NCBI GenBank assembly: GCA_019750335.1
Contig: JAIEOQ010000003.1
Span: 124,001-188,000 of the forward strand
Direction of reading: 5' to 3'
DNA: 64,000 nucleotides
Source of the DNA: Candidatus Obscuribacterales bacterium
GTDB taxonomy: Bacteria; Cyanobacteriota; Vampirovibrionia; Obscuribacterales; Obscuribacteraceae
Both the position numbers and the translations under genes were made by a program. The notes beneath the pieces are model-generated. The model was not told the DNA's origin. It saw only the letters and a list, made by a program, of their open reading frames with translations, and searched no databases. Positions 1-7,518 of this stretch are shown here, piece by piece; the first letter of the stretch is position 1, and the number at the start of each line of letters is the position of its first letter.

Positions 1-880
1 CATCAGCTAGATAAAGTGCGGCTTTGCGATATTCGAGCTGTTGGTCGAGTAAGGCTTGCTGATCGGAAGCGAGCTGAGCTTTTGATTGTGCAACGGCAAG
101 TCGCGTACATTTGCCGGATTTGTATAATTGTTGATTGATCTCAAGTTCAGTTTCCGAAACAGCAACAGCCTTCGCTCTAATCTTTAATATGGCCCCATTG
201 AATTGCAAATAAGTATAGTTCTTATAAACACTCAAGAGAGTATCATTGATGGTCGAATTGTAGGCGTGGCGAAATGCCTTAGCTCTGTAATATTGTGACA
301 GAGTAGCATTCAAGATCAATCCACCCTGGAAAACCGGGAAATAGAGCGCTTCTTGGTAGAGTCGAGCGGTGTTAAGTGTTCCGGTCGAATAAACATTTGA
401 TGTGGTGACTCCCGCAAGAAGAGTGTTGTTGGGTAAAAATTGTCCCATGCTTGCGTAAAACTGATATCGCTGGAACTTCCAACTTTCACGTGAAATTTTG
501 ATCGGAAGATTGTTGGCTATGGCATACGAAAGAGCATCACGCAAAGTAATAGGTTCGCTATATGAGGCATCAAGTCTTATCGGCTGTAATGAGCCGAGTT
601 TGGGAAAAATTTTCAATTCGTTTGGAGAAATATTCAAACGAATCTCTTTCTCAGATTTAATACCGACTTTGGGAGCCAGTGCCGTCAATTCATTAAGGCT
701 TGCAGTACTATTTTCCAGTAAATTTCTATCGACAGGGTCTAGGCTTATTTGGCACAGACAATGCTGAGTTGGTGATAGAAGAAGAATAGTGGTGCAAAAG
801 AAAACTGCAAATATTTGCTGCCGGAAGTTTTTGATTCGTTCCTCGGCGATCATCATTTCTTGCAGTGTCCATTTCACCAT
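1..880 (-). CDS. TolC-like outer membrane efflux protein, second copy (partial)
   Basis: Outer-membrane channel of the TolC family, expected to connect an inner-membrane exporter to the outside. The reading frame starts at an ATG at 880 and stays open to the window edge, so the C-terminal part is missing. The N-terminus has a hydrophobic stretch (IFAVFFCTTILLLSP) usable as a signal. From about residue 95 it closely parallels the upstream neighbour (884-2488): both share LDA.Y..P..L.D.L.YA...NLPIKISRES, FPVFQGG and a helical segment ending near SKAQLASDQQALL, so the two are tandem paralogues. Only three bases separate it from the stop of the upstream gene, which implies one transcript. It lies in the RiPP locus and is probably an exit duct for the NHLM and/or RND exporter. 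The family is sure; which pump it serves is inference. Confidence 0.85.
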   Translation of the reverse strand, partial: MVKWTLQEMMIAEERIKNFRQQIFAVFFCTTILLLSPTQHCLCQISLDPVDRNLLENSTASLNELTALAPKVGIKSEKEIRLNISPNELKIFPKLGSLQPIRLDASYSEPITLRDALSYAIANNLPIKISRESWKFQRYQFYASMGQFLPNNTLLAGVTTSNVYSTGTLNTARLYQEALYFPVFQGGLILNATLSQYYRAKAFRHAYNSTINDTLLSVYKNYTYLQFNGAILKIRAKAVAVSETELEINQQLYKSGKCTRLAVAQSKAQLASDQQALLDQQLEYRKAALYLAD

Positions 881-883
881 AAT

Positions 884-2488
884 TTATTTAGAGCGTGGTT
901 TTGATGAACGCTTTTCACCTGTCAATGTGCCGATCGAGATCAGCCCGGTGTCGTGTAAAATTTGTGCTTGGGTTTGGTTAGAGCTGATGATAGCTTGTAC
1001 TTGCTTTATTTGTGCGGATACGTAGTCGCGCTGAGCTTCAATAACCTCCAAATTAGTAGAAGCTCCTACCTTAAAACGTGCTTGTGCGATTCTCAATGCT
1101 TCTTGCGCCGAGCTGAGTTCGAGCGAGGACACTTCAATCTTTTTGCGTGCTGTCAACGCCGTTAAATAATCAATTCGTATGTCTCTGGCGATCGACATTA
1201 GTTCTTGATTGGCTTGATACAGCCCTTGTCTGGCTAGAGCTCGAGCACCATAGATGTTCATGATTGCCGGAACACCTATCCCGGAAAGTGTCTGGCTGGC
1301 TACAAATCCAAACTGAGTTGTATTGAAGAGCCCCCCGAATACGCCCGCGCCGGCAATATTTGCGGATCCGGAAGCAGTAGTGCTTGAATGCGTATAACCA
1401 GTAAAAAACGATGCCGTTGGCTGCAACGGTGCTGCAGCCACGGATATTGTTCTGTTGGCTGCCAGGCAGAACAGTTCGTATTGGCGGAGCTCAGGTCTGT
1501 GTTGATAAGCCTGTTGTATCAAATCTTCTACGGTAGTGGTTTCTTCAACAAGGGATGTCTCGGTAACGGTATCTTCAACAGGGATAAGATTAACTGCCAG
1601 TGGCCCGTTTAGCGTATAAGAAAGATTGATGGCTGCTGTGCGCAGGGCTACTTGTTGCTCAAGCAGAGCTTGCCGGTCAGACTCCAGTTGTGTCTTCGAT
1701 TGCATGATGGCAAGACGAGTGCCTTTTCCGGCATTGAATTGTTTTTCATTCAAAGCTAATTGAGCTTCCGAGACGGCTACGGATTTGGTGCGAATTTGCA
1801 GCAGCGCTTCGTTGAGCAAGAGGTTGGTATAGTTATTGTATACGGATAAGAGGGTGTCGTTGACTGTGGCATCCAGCGCTTTATGCCATCCCTTTTCTCT
1901 ATAGAATTGAGCAAGCGTGTTATAAAATACGTTGCCGCCTTGAAAAACAGGAAAGCGCACGGCTTCTGAAAATACGCGGGATAGTGCTACAGAGTTGTTA
2001 GGGCTGGGACCGACATTGCTTCTTACCAAGTTCCAGGACATAGTATTGGTCGGAAGGAAAAGTGCCAAATTGGCGCAAAACGTGTAACGCTGGTAGATAT
2101 AGCTTTCGCGTGAAATCTTGATTGGTAAATTTTCGGACAAGGCGTACACGAGGCAATCTTTAAGAGATACTGGTTGATTGTATGTAGCATCCAGTCTAAC
2201 TGGGTTCAAAGAAGCAACTTGAATGAGAGGGGCAATTGTTTTAAGCGAAACTCTTATTGCTCTTTTGGCACTGGCAACATCACTAATTGATGTATTTGCT
2301 ATTACTGCCTGTGGAGAGGTGGTTGATATGGGTGGAAGGAGCTGCTGTTGTGTCCCTGTTTCCGGCACGGCAGCTATGACGTTGGCTTGATTTTTTCCGT
2401 TGCTTGATGAGCATGTCTCAGCTATAGATTTAGACGACAGTGAGAAAGCGGTGACTAATGAAAGTGAAACGACAAGGCGGTTGAGCAT
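884..2488 (-). CDS. TolC-like outer membrane efflux protein, first copy
   Basis: A 534-residue TolC-family channel, slightly longer than typical (about 450-500). It has a cleavable-looking signal (LNRLVVSLSLVTAFSLSSKSIAE) and then a low-complexity, periplasm-like stretch rich in T, Q and A (about 25-90). The two outer-membrane efflux repeats follow: the first around 105-330 with NLPIKISRES and FPVFQGG, the second around 335-520 with HRPELRQYE and LEVIEAQRDYVSAQ, a classic TolC helix sequence. It starts five bases after the stop of the haem-oxygenase-like gene and is followed three bases later by a paralogous channel gene. It is therefore likely co-transcribed with the RiPP precursor and acts as the outer-membrane duct for peptide export. 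Assignment to the RND or NHLM pump cannot be made from sequence. Confidence 0.9.
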   Translation of the reverse strand: MLNRLVVSLSLVTAFSLSSKSIAETCSSSNGKNQANVIAAVPETGTQQQLLPPISTTSPQAVIANTSISDVASAKRAIRVSLKTIAPLIQVASLNPVRLDATYNQPVSLKDCLVYALSENLPIKISRESYIYQRYTFCANLALFLPTNTMSWNLVRSNVGPSPNNSVALSRVFSEAVRFPVFQGGNVFYNTLAQFYREKGWHKALDATVNDTLLSVYNNYTNLLLNEALLQIRTKSVAVSEAQLALNEKQFNAGKGTRLAIMQSKTQLESDRQALLEQQVALRTAAINLSYTLNGPLAVNLIPVEDTVTETSLVEETTTVEDLIQQAYQHRPELRQYELFCLAANRTISVAAAPLQPTASFFTGYTHSSTTASGSANIAGAGVFGGLFNTTQFGFVASQTLSGIGVPAIMNIYGARALARQGLYQANQELMSIARDIRIDYLTALTARKKIEVSSLELSSAQEALRIAQARFKVGASTNLEVIEAQRDYVSAQIKQVQAIISSNQTQAQILHDTGLISIGTLTGEKRSSKPRSK

Positions 2489-2493
2489 ACAAA

Positions 2494-3402
2494 TCAGTTT
2501 ATGGCTGCAGCTGGTTGTCGCATCATTTCAAGGTTGAATCCATGTTCGGCAAGAATTTCATGAATTTCCTCATCAGTTTTAACGCGACCTGGAAGAGAGA
2601 GAACTATTGTGGCTGTTTCAAAAACAGCATGTAATATAGCCTCACGATCGGCTGCTGGAAGTTCACAAACAAACTCGGTCATTTCTTGTACATGACGAGC
2701 ATCACTGCCTACCGAACTATGCACTTCTATAGTTCTTGTTGCATACACATTTGGAGGATTGGCTGCCTTGACGACGTCGATGAATTCCTGTCCGATTAGG
2801 GAAGCTATTCTTTCCAACGCATAGTTGTAGCCAAAAAGCCCAATTGGATTTTTCTGCGCATATCTTAAATTGAGTGCCGCTACTTGTACTGATGGTGGCT
2901 TTATTTTAGTTACCAGATCAAATGCGGGCAAACCCAATGCCGTAAGATCTTCGAGGGCCAAGGTGTGGTGCCCGGTTTCTTCTTCCAGTTCTTGATAGGC
3001 ATGAGAAGCTAGATCGTCACGTCCCATCTCTTCGAATCTGGCGGCAGCTATCTTTTGTGCTTTCGGGGTGGAAAGCATGGGATGATAGAAATTAAGCAGG
3101 TTCCAAACATTTTGAGTGAAAGTGGTTTTCGGTACCGGTGGAGCGAGTTGGCCTTTATGCACTTCATTGTATGCCGCCATATAAGTCCCATCTAGTAGAG
3201 CCTGGGTCATTAGCGGCGTGCTGCGTTCCAATAGTGAGGTTTGGCTGAGCCACATCTCGTTAAAAAGGAGAGAACGGTAAATTCTGTACTGACCTTCCTG
3301 TCCTTCTGTCATTACAGTTAGATTTGGAGTGAGCTGAACTCGTTCCATTACTGATTCTGGCACTGACTGAGGCGTTGTCTTAAGTTGCGAATTACGTTCC
3401 AT
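2494..3402 (-). CDS. Haem-oxygenase-like diiron oxidoreductase, RiPP-associated
   Basis: A 302-residue soluble, helical protein resembling the haem-oxygenase-like 'iron-containing redox enzyme' family, whose studied members (UndA type and relatives) are non-haem diiron oxygenases. Plausible metal ligands are visible in the usual order: E142-x-x-H145 within EEETGHH, E197 in YALERIA, H228, and D234-x-x-H237 in SDARH. The motif EDLTALG after the first ligand pair is also typical. It lies 174 bases downstream of the NHLP precursor and five bases before a TolC gene, so it is in the precursor transcription unit. It probably oxidises the peptide (hydroxylation, desaturation or decarboxylation are all possible in the family) or a small co-substrate. 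The reaction is not predictable here. The upstream ribosome-binding site is weak and overlaps a palindrome. Confidence 0.75.
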   Translation of the reverse strand: MERNSQLKTTPQSVPESVMERVQLTPNLTVMTEGQEGQYRIYRSLLFNEMWLSQTSLLERSTPLMTQALLDGTYMAAYNEVHKGQLAPPVPKTTFTQNVWNLLNFYHPMLSTPKAQKIAAARFEEMGRDDLASHAYQELEEETGHHTLALEDLTALGLPAFDLVTKIKPPSVQVAALNLRYAQKNPIGLFGYNYALERIASLIGQEFIDVVKAANPPNVYATRTIEVHSSVGSDARHVQEMTEFVCELPAADREAILHAVFETATIVLSLPGRVKTDEEIHEILAEHGFNLEMMRQPAAAIN

Positions 3403-3408
3403 CGCTAG

Positions 3409-3551
3409 TACCTATAGGTAAGCAACCATTTGCTAAAACTTCGCTATACTTCACACGGTCATAAATTGAGCTTTTAGTTATCAAGAAAAACTTGATTGCT
3501 GAGTATGTCCAGCACTGCAAAGTACAATCTATGTCGAGTGAAGTATAGCGA
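3409..3551. promoter_or_regulatory. Intergenic inverted repeats downstream of the RiPP precursor
   Basis: The 174-base gap between the precursor and the haem-oxygenase-like gene holds three symmetrical elements. A perfect 14-base inverted repeat has arms TCGCTATACTTCAC (3441-3454) and its exact complement (3538-3551), 83 bases apart. Inside it is a 6-bp hairpin ATCAAG/CTTGAT with an A5 loop (3480-3496). A 12-base palindrome TACCTATAGGTA (3409-3420) lies just upstream of the next start codon. On the minus transcript this follows the precursor stop by about 25 bases, so the large stem could protect the precursor mRNA or attenuate transcription and thereby set a high precursor-to-enzyme ratio. 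Function is inferred; no U-run typical of an intrinsic terminator follows. Confidence 0.45.
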
Positions 3552-3576
3552 CAAGGTCATATTCGGTTCTGTGGAA

Positions 3577-3882
3577 TTAAAGCAGTACGCAGCTGCAGCA
3601 ATTGCCGCCGTAAGCGTGGGCTAGATCTTCCAGAGAAACTTCTCCTTCTCCACCAGCTGGATGTTGCGGAATGACTACATGGAGTTTGTCCTTTGTATCT
3701 TCCATTACAACAACGTTGCTACCAGCCGGCAATTTGATGCCTTCTTCGGCTAAGACAGCCTTTGGATTATCTTTCAATCTTTTTTTGAAAGAGTCATTAG
3801 CCCATGCTTTTCCGATTACCTTTTGGTAAAGGCTCCATTCTTCTTTCGAGATTCCAACTCCGTTCATTTCTGTTCCTGACAT
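3577..3882 (-). CDS. NHLP-type RiPP precursor peptide with core NCCSCVLL
   Basis: A 101-residue precursor with a nitrile-hydratase-alpha-like leader (NHLP, the proteusin-type leader family). Family features visible: VIGKAW (22-27), SFKKRLKDNPKAVLAEEGI (31-49), LP (51-52), VVVMED, HVVIP (68-72) and the terminal SLEDLAHAYGG (83-93). Gly92-Gly93 is a double-glycine site expected to be cut by the C39 peptidase of the exporter at 13712-15880. What remains is an eight-residue core: Asn-Cys-Cys-Ser-Cys-Val-Leu-Leu. The Cys-Cys-Ser-Cys run is ideal for azoline formation by the YcaO enzyme and oxidation by SagB. Ser97 is the only hydroxyl residue for the LanM-type dehydratase. Start chosen at ATG 3882 because GGAG sits eight bases upstream. 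It is an unusually short core for this leader family. Modification sites are inference. Confidence 0.92.
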   Translation of the reverse strand: MSGTEMNGVGISKEEWSLYQKVIGKAWANDSFKKRLKDNPKAVLAEEGIKLPAGSNVVVMEDTKDKLHVVIPQHPAGGEGEVSLEDLAHAYGGNCCSCVLL

Positions 3883-4251
3883 GTCTTTTACTCCGTGGTA
3901 CGGTTACTTAATGATTCCAATGTCAACTACGGTGTCGCAGATTGTCATTTTTTCGTAGTCGTTAGTCTACGAAAATTATGCGTAACTATAACAGATTTCA
4001 TTGATGCAACAGATTATTTCGGGTGGTTCTGGAGTGGTTACATCAAGCATTAATCGCAGCGTTATCGTTTGCTTTTGCTTTTCTTCAGTTATCAGGAATG
4101 TTGGAGATTAATAGTTGAGGAACCTGATTAGAGTAAGGCTAAGGTATTGGTGAGCGCAATTGGTAAATTTTATTGGTCGTTGCTGAAAGATTCTTACCAT
4201 CAGGGCTTCGGTCTGTTTGTGGTCTTGTGAACTGAAAAGTCGTCAGTAAAA
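3883..4251. promoter_or_regulatory. Divergent control region between precursor and LanM-type gene
   Basis: This 369-base stretch separates the minus-strand precursor from the plus-strand dehydratase and should carry promoters for both. A clear element is a 9-bp inverted repeat TTTTCGTAG / CTACGAAAA with an 8-base loop (3950-3975), 68 bases before the precursor start. It could be an operator or a 5' leader hairpin. A possible minus-strand -10 (CATAAT, plus-strand 3975-3980) abuts it, but I see no matching -35. The part from 4000 to 4251 shows no gene, and no convincing plus-strand promoter or strong ribosome-binding site before 4252. Confidence 0.4.
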
Positions 4252-6075
4252 ATGGAGACGAAGAAAGAGATCGACAATAGCCGAAAAAAGCGCTACAACT
4301 TTCAGGCACAAGCTGAGAATAGAAGCATGATTAAAATTCAAAAGTCTCAAGATCTCATACTTAAGGAAGTGAAGGCTTTGTTTCAAGACCGCATGGTCGG
4401 TTATTGCAATAGACTTGCAGAGTGCTATGAAGATAGCGCAAATTCCGGGTCTGCCTTAGGAGTAGAAGGCATCGCCAAAGTCGATTTTGGCCACGTTTTG
4501 CTTCCCGTGCTTCTTGATGCGGTGGATGAAATGCGGCGGAACGCTCTCTACTCAAGTCTGACTGCCAAGGCGCAGGCTGGTTTTGAACTCAGTCTGTTGC
4601 AAAGGTTATCCGCTATCTCTACGTACTCTTTGTTTTTTGAGTTCTCGCTAGTGCAAGCTGCAAGGCGAATGTTCTTTTCCGCTGCGACTCTTGAGGAAGC
4701 GGGAACCGCTCTTTATTTTGAGTTCGTCAATAAAATGTACAATGGTCAATTTTGCGAATTTCTTGAGAAGTATTCCGAGCTTAATCGTTGTTTTGTCAAA
4801 ATCCGAGATAATTGGATTAGTAGCACGGAAGAGCTCCTTACAAGACTTACTCAAGATAATCAGCTTATCGGTAACGACTTGTTTGATGGATGCCCACTTG
4901 GTGAGCTTGTAAATGTGACTCCGTCACTTTCGGAAACGCGCCATAAGGGGCGAACCGTTGTTTTTCTGGAGTTCAGCAGTGGTCATTCTTTGTTTTACAA
5001 GCCGCGTGACTGTTCTTCTGATGTGAATTACGCCAATCTCGTGGATTGGTTTTCAGCACGAGGTGCTGCGGGACTGCGGGCGGTACGCACTCTGAATCGC
5101 TCCGGATATGGCTGGACACTGCAGGCTAAAAAGGCAGCATGTAAAAGTCTCGATGATGTTCGGAGATTTTACCAAAATAGTGGGTCCTTGCTTTGTTTTC
5201 TCTATGTATTAAGAGGTACGGACAATCATTTTGAGAATGTAATAGCTTCGGGCGATATGCCAGTACTAATTGATACAGAGACGCTCATGTACCCGGATGC
5301 AGATGAACTTATGCCCGGTTTTGACTTGCCGCCGGAGTTCGACCGAAATTCGGTTTATAGCACTATGTTGATTCCGCCAAAGCCTGAGGTTGGCACAGAC
5401 GCGCCTGTAAAGAGAGCCCCTGATGCCTCGGCACTTGGCTGCGCTGGGCTGGATTCTTTTGAGCTGCCACTAGTGCTGCCGGTGTTGGCGCTAGCAAACA
5501 CTGATTCGATGTATCTGGACAAAAAGCCTGGCAACGAGTTATTGCTAAAGCAATATTCGCCACAGATGAACAGCCAGGTAATCTATAACGGTAAGATTCA
5601 AAATTTTCGTGAATTCAAAGAGCAGATTCTGCATGGGTTTAGCTCAATGTACATGCTTTTGTTGAAACATAAGCATGAGCTTTTGGCCAGTGGTTCGCCG
5701 CTCCAAGCTTTTAAGCGCCAATATGTTCGAGCGATGTTTCGTCCGACCCGATCTTATACTTGCTTGCTTCAGTTGGCTTCCAGGTCTGAATACATGCGCG
5801 ATTCGGATAAACGGCGGCGTTATCTAGAGGACACTTTGACAGCGATGGTTGGTGATTTCGCTGATTGTCTGAAGCCGTTAATTAATCTTGAAATGGACAG
5901 TCTTGTCGACAATGTGGATGTGCCGTACTTTACGCTCCCGTCAGCCAAATCTAGTCCTGAAAGTTGGACCAGACTAAAGACTTCTTGCTTCGAGGGCATG
6001 TTAGCTAGGATCGAATCCATCTCTTGCGAAGGTTTGCAAAAGCATCTTGGTGAAATCGCTGAAAGTTGCGCTTAA
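4252..6075 (+). CDS. LanM-type lanthipeptide dehydratase domain protein without LanC cyclase
   Basis: Matches the N-terminal dehydratase (DUF4135) half of class II lanthipeptide synthetases, which phosphorylates Ser/Thr and eliminates phosphate to give dehydroamino acids. Kinase-like motifs are present: FYKPRD (near 245), LRGTDNHFENVIA and VLIDTETLMYP (about 320-350), and NVDVPYF near residue 554. The chain ends at 607, about 50 residues past the last motif. The roughly 400-residue zinc-binding LanC cyclase half of usual LanM proteins (about 1000 residues) is absent, and no LanC gene is seen nearby. It is the only plus-strand gene of the cluster and ends one base before the SagB stop. It may make dehydroalanine from Ser97 of the precursor. 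The first 25 residues are lysine/arginine-rich and the true start could be the Met at 4327. Confidence 0.85.
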   Translation: METKKEIDNSRKKRYNFQAQAENRSMIKIQKSQDLILKEVKALFQDRMVGYCNRLAECYEDSANSGSALGVEGIAKVDFGHVLLPVLLDAVDEMRRNALYSSLTAKAQAGFELSLLQRLSAISTYSLFFEFSLVQAARRMFFSAATLEEAGTALYFEFVNKMYNGQFCEFLEKYSELNRCFVKIRDNWISSTEELLTRLTQDNQLIGNDLFDGCPLGELVNVTPSLSETRHKGRTVVFLEFSSGHSLFYKPRDCSSDVNYANLVDWFSARGAAGLRAVRTLNRSGYGWTLQAKKAACKSLDDVRRFYQNSGSLLCFLYVLRGTDNHFENVIASGDMPVLIDTETLMYPDADELMPGFDLPPEFDRNSVYSTMLIPPKPEVGTDAPVKRAPDASALGCAGLDSFELPLVLPVLALANTDSMYLDKKPGNELLLKQYSPQMNSQVIYNGKIQNFREFKEQILHGFSSMYMLLLKHKHELLASGSPLQAFKRQYVRAMFRPTRSYTCLLQLASRSEYMRDSDKRRRYLEDTLTAMVGDFADCLKPLINLEMDSLVDNVDVPYFTLPSAKSSPESWTRLKTSCFEGMLARIESISCEGLQKHLGEIAESCA

Positions 6076-6076
6076 G

Positions 6077-7504
6077 CTAATGATTTTGTCCGGAGATCAT
6101 AAATTCGCCAATAGAATTCTCGACGCAATAGTCAAGCCCTGTTGCCTCGGCAAATAGGTCAGAATTACCGCGGCCCAGTGCGCACGGTGCCAGTTTAAGG
6201 GCCGTTGCTACCAAATACATCTGTTGGTACATGACTCCGGCGTTCCTGAGCATGGTGGCGTAGGCCATGGATGCATATTGCCACGAGAGGCGCTGGAACC
6301 GAGCAGCCAATGTAATGAGAACGTCAGGTGGCGATGTCATATATGAACACAAGCGTGCATCCTCCAGCATCGCCTTTTGCGGCTCCTTTAGCTCAGAAAG
6401 CCATTCCAATTCATGGCTAAGAGAAGCATAGTGATAAAGACCCGGTTCCAGTTCGGAGCAGTTGGACACAGTGAGATAGAGCTCGATTTCGTGTACGGCG
6501 CCGGCGCTAGGACAAGGGCGTACGCAATTTTCATAAAACGCTTTTTGTTCCATATCTACAGGATAAATTTGCTTGAATCGTGCCACCCAATAAAGAAATT
6601 CGCCCAGTTGCGCGACAGTTATCGGCGTTCCTCCTGAAACACGTACGGACTTTCGTTCTTCAACTACGGTAAAAAAGTTGATAGAGTCGTGTTGGCGTTT
6701 TTCTAAATTGGGTTCCTGAAGCTTGATGCGCCTGCCTGACATTGGTTCTTTCACCGCCGGTAACGGCGGCAAGATCCCAAGAAATCTGGATGTCGGTCCA
6801 AAGCCGTAATCATGCCTACCTAGCCTGCTGCGCGAATGAAAAAGCAAATCATGGAATTCCCACTGACGCATTGTAGTGTTTTCTTGTTCGGTCAAGAGGT
6901 TGCCGCTCGGATTCTGAGCGTCGATCATTTGTCCGCTGGCAAGCAGTAAAAGAAAAGAAGCTGCGGCACCGGGTTCCAAGCCGCTTTGGTCAGACAAGCT
7001 TTCCAAAGTACAACTTTTAGTCAAATGATTGATTGCAGACAATGCAGTTGGATCATTCAAGAGCATCACGGCTTTTCCTAATGGGCACTCCATGATCATT
7101 CCGTCTTCCGTTCGCCGCAAATAGGCAAAACGTGATAGTTGGTATGATTCCTCCCAATCAAGATCGGCTAATTTAAAGGGGCTTGCAACTACTTGCAGTG
7201 TGGCGAAAGGCTTCCCCTCCAAGTTAAGCGTATAGCAAAGCATGCCGTATGCCGCCAATTTTTCCAGAAAGAAGTAAATCTTTGCCGGATCTGCGTTTTT
7301 GTCCGCGTGCATGGCGGCTTCACAGAGCTGATCATCAGTCATGCCGCCGGCAAATAAATGCTCCAACAGCGTTCGTATGGATGGCGTTGGGGCGGCAATG
7401 CGCAGCCTGCTTCTTTCTGGCACGCAAAGTAAGAGAGCGGAATCGTCTTCCTCTAGTTTTGCAGTGCTTTTGAACGACAGGGTGTATGGATATCTGGGCA
7501 GCAT
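6077..7504 (-). CDS. SagB/ThcOx-type FMN-dependent azoline dehydrogenase
   Basis: A flavin-dependent dehydrogenase that oxidises thiazolines/oxazolines made by YcaO enzymes to aromatic azoles. The C-terminal half (about 265-475) is the nitroreductase-fold SagB domain: VVEERKSVRVSGG (FMN contact), PSAGAVHEIELYL, MAYATMLRNAGVMYQQMYLVATALKLAPCALG and a final IGEFMIS, all typical of the family. The first 230 residues are the extra N-terminal, winged-helix-like portion found in long SagB proteins, with no catalytic motif that I recognise. It starts 14 bases after the YcaO stop, in the same minus-strand operon as YcaO and the methyltransferase. It implies that the product carries azoles rather than azolines. 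Length 475 is normal for the fused form. Confidence 0.9.
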   Translation of the reverse strand: MLPRYPYTLSFKSTAKLEEDDSALLLCVPERSRLRIAAPTPSIRTLLEHLFAGGMTDDQLCEAAMHADKNADPAKIYFFLEKLAAYGMLCYTLNLEGKPFATLQVVASPFKLADLDWEESYQLSRFAYLRRTEDGMIMECPLGKAVMLLNDPTALSAINHLTKSCTLESLSDQSGLEPGAAASFLLLLASGQMIDAQNPSGNLLTEQENTTMRQWEFHDLLFHSRSRLGRHDYGFGPTSRFLGILPPLPAVKEPMSGRRIKLQEPNLEKRQHDSINFFTVVEERKSVRVSGGTPITVAQLGEFLYWVARFKQIYPVDMEQKAFYENCVRPCPSAGAVHEIELYLTVSNCSELEPGLYHYASLSHELEWLSELKEPQKAMLEDARLCSYMTSPPDVLITLAARFQRLSWQYASMAYATMLRNAGVMYQQMYLVATALKLAPCALGRGNSDLFAEATGLDYCVENSIGEFMISGQNH

Positions 7505-7518
7505 GTACGCGGCTTACT

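Noticed and set aside
498-1025. Two plus-strand frames opposite the second TolC gene
   Set aside because: The minus strand encodes a continuous TolC-like protein over the whole stretch; the plus frames have no motifs.
3441-3551. A miniature transposable element with 14-base terminal repeats
   Set aside because: No target-site duplication, no second copy seen in the window and no transposase; a transcript structure is simpler.
3505-3624. Short plus-strand reading frame (39 codons) entering the precursor gene antisense
   Set aside because: No ribosome-binding site; alanine-rich end is only the complement of the Cys-codon-rich core region.
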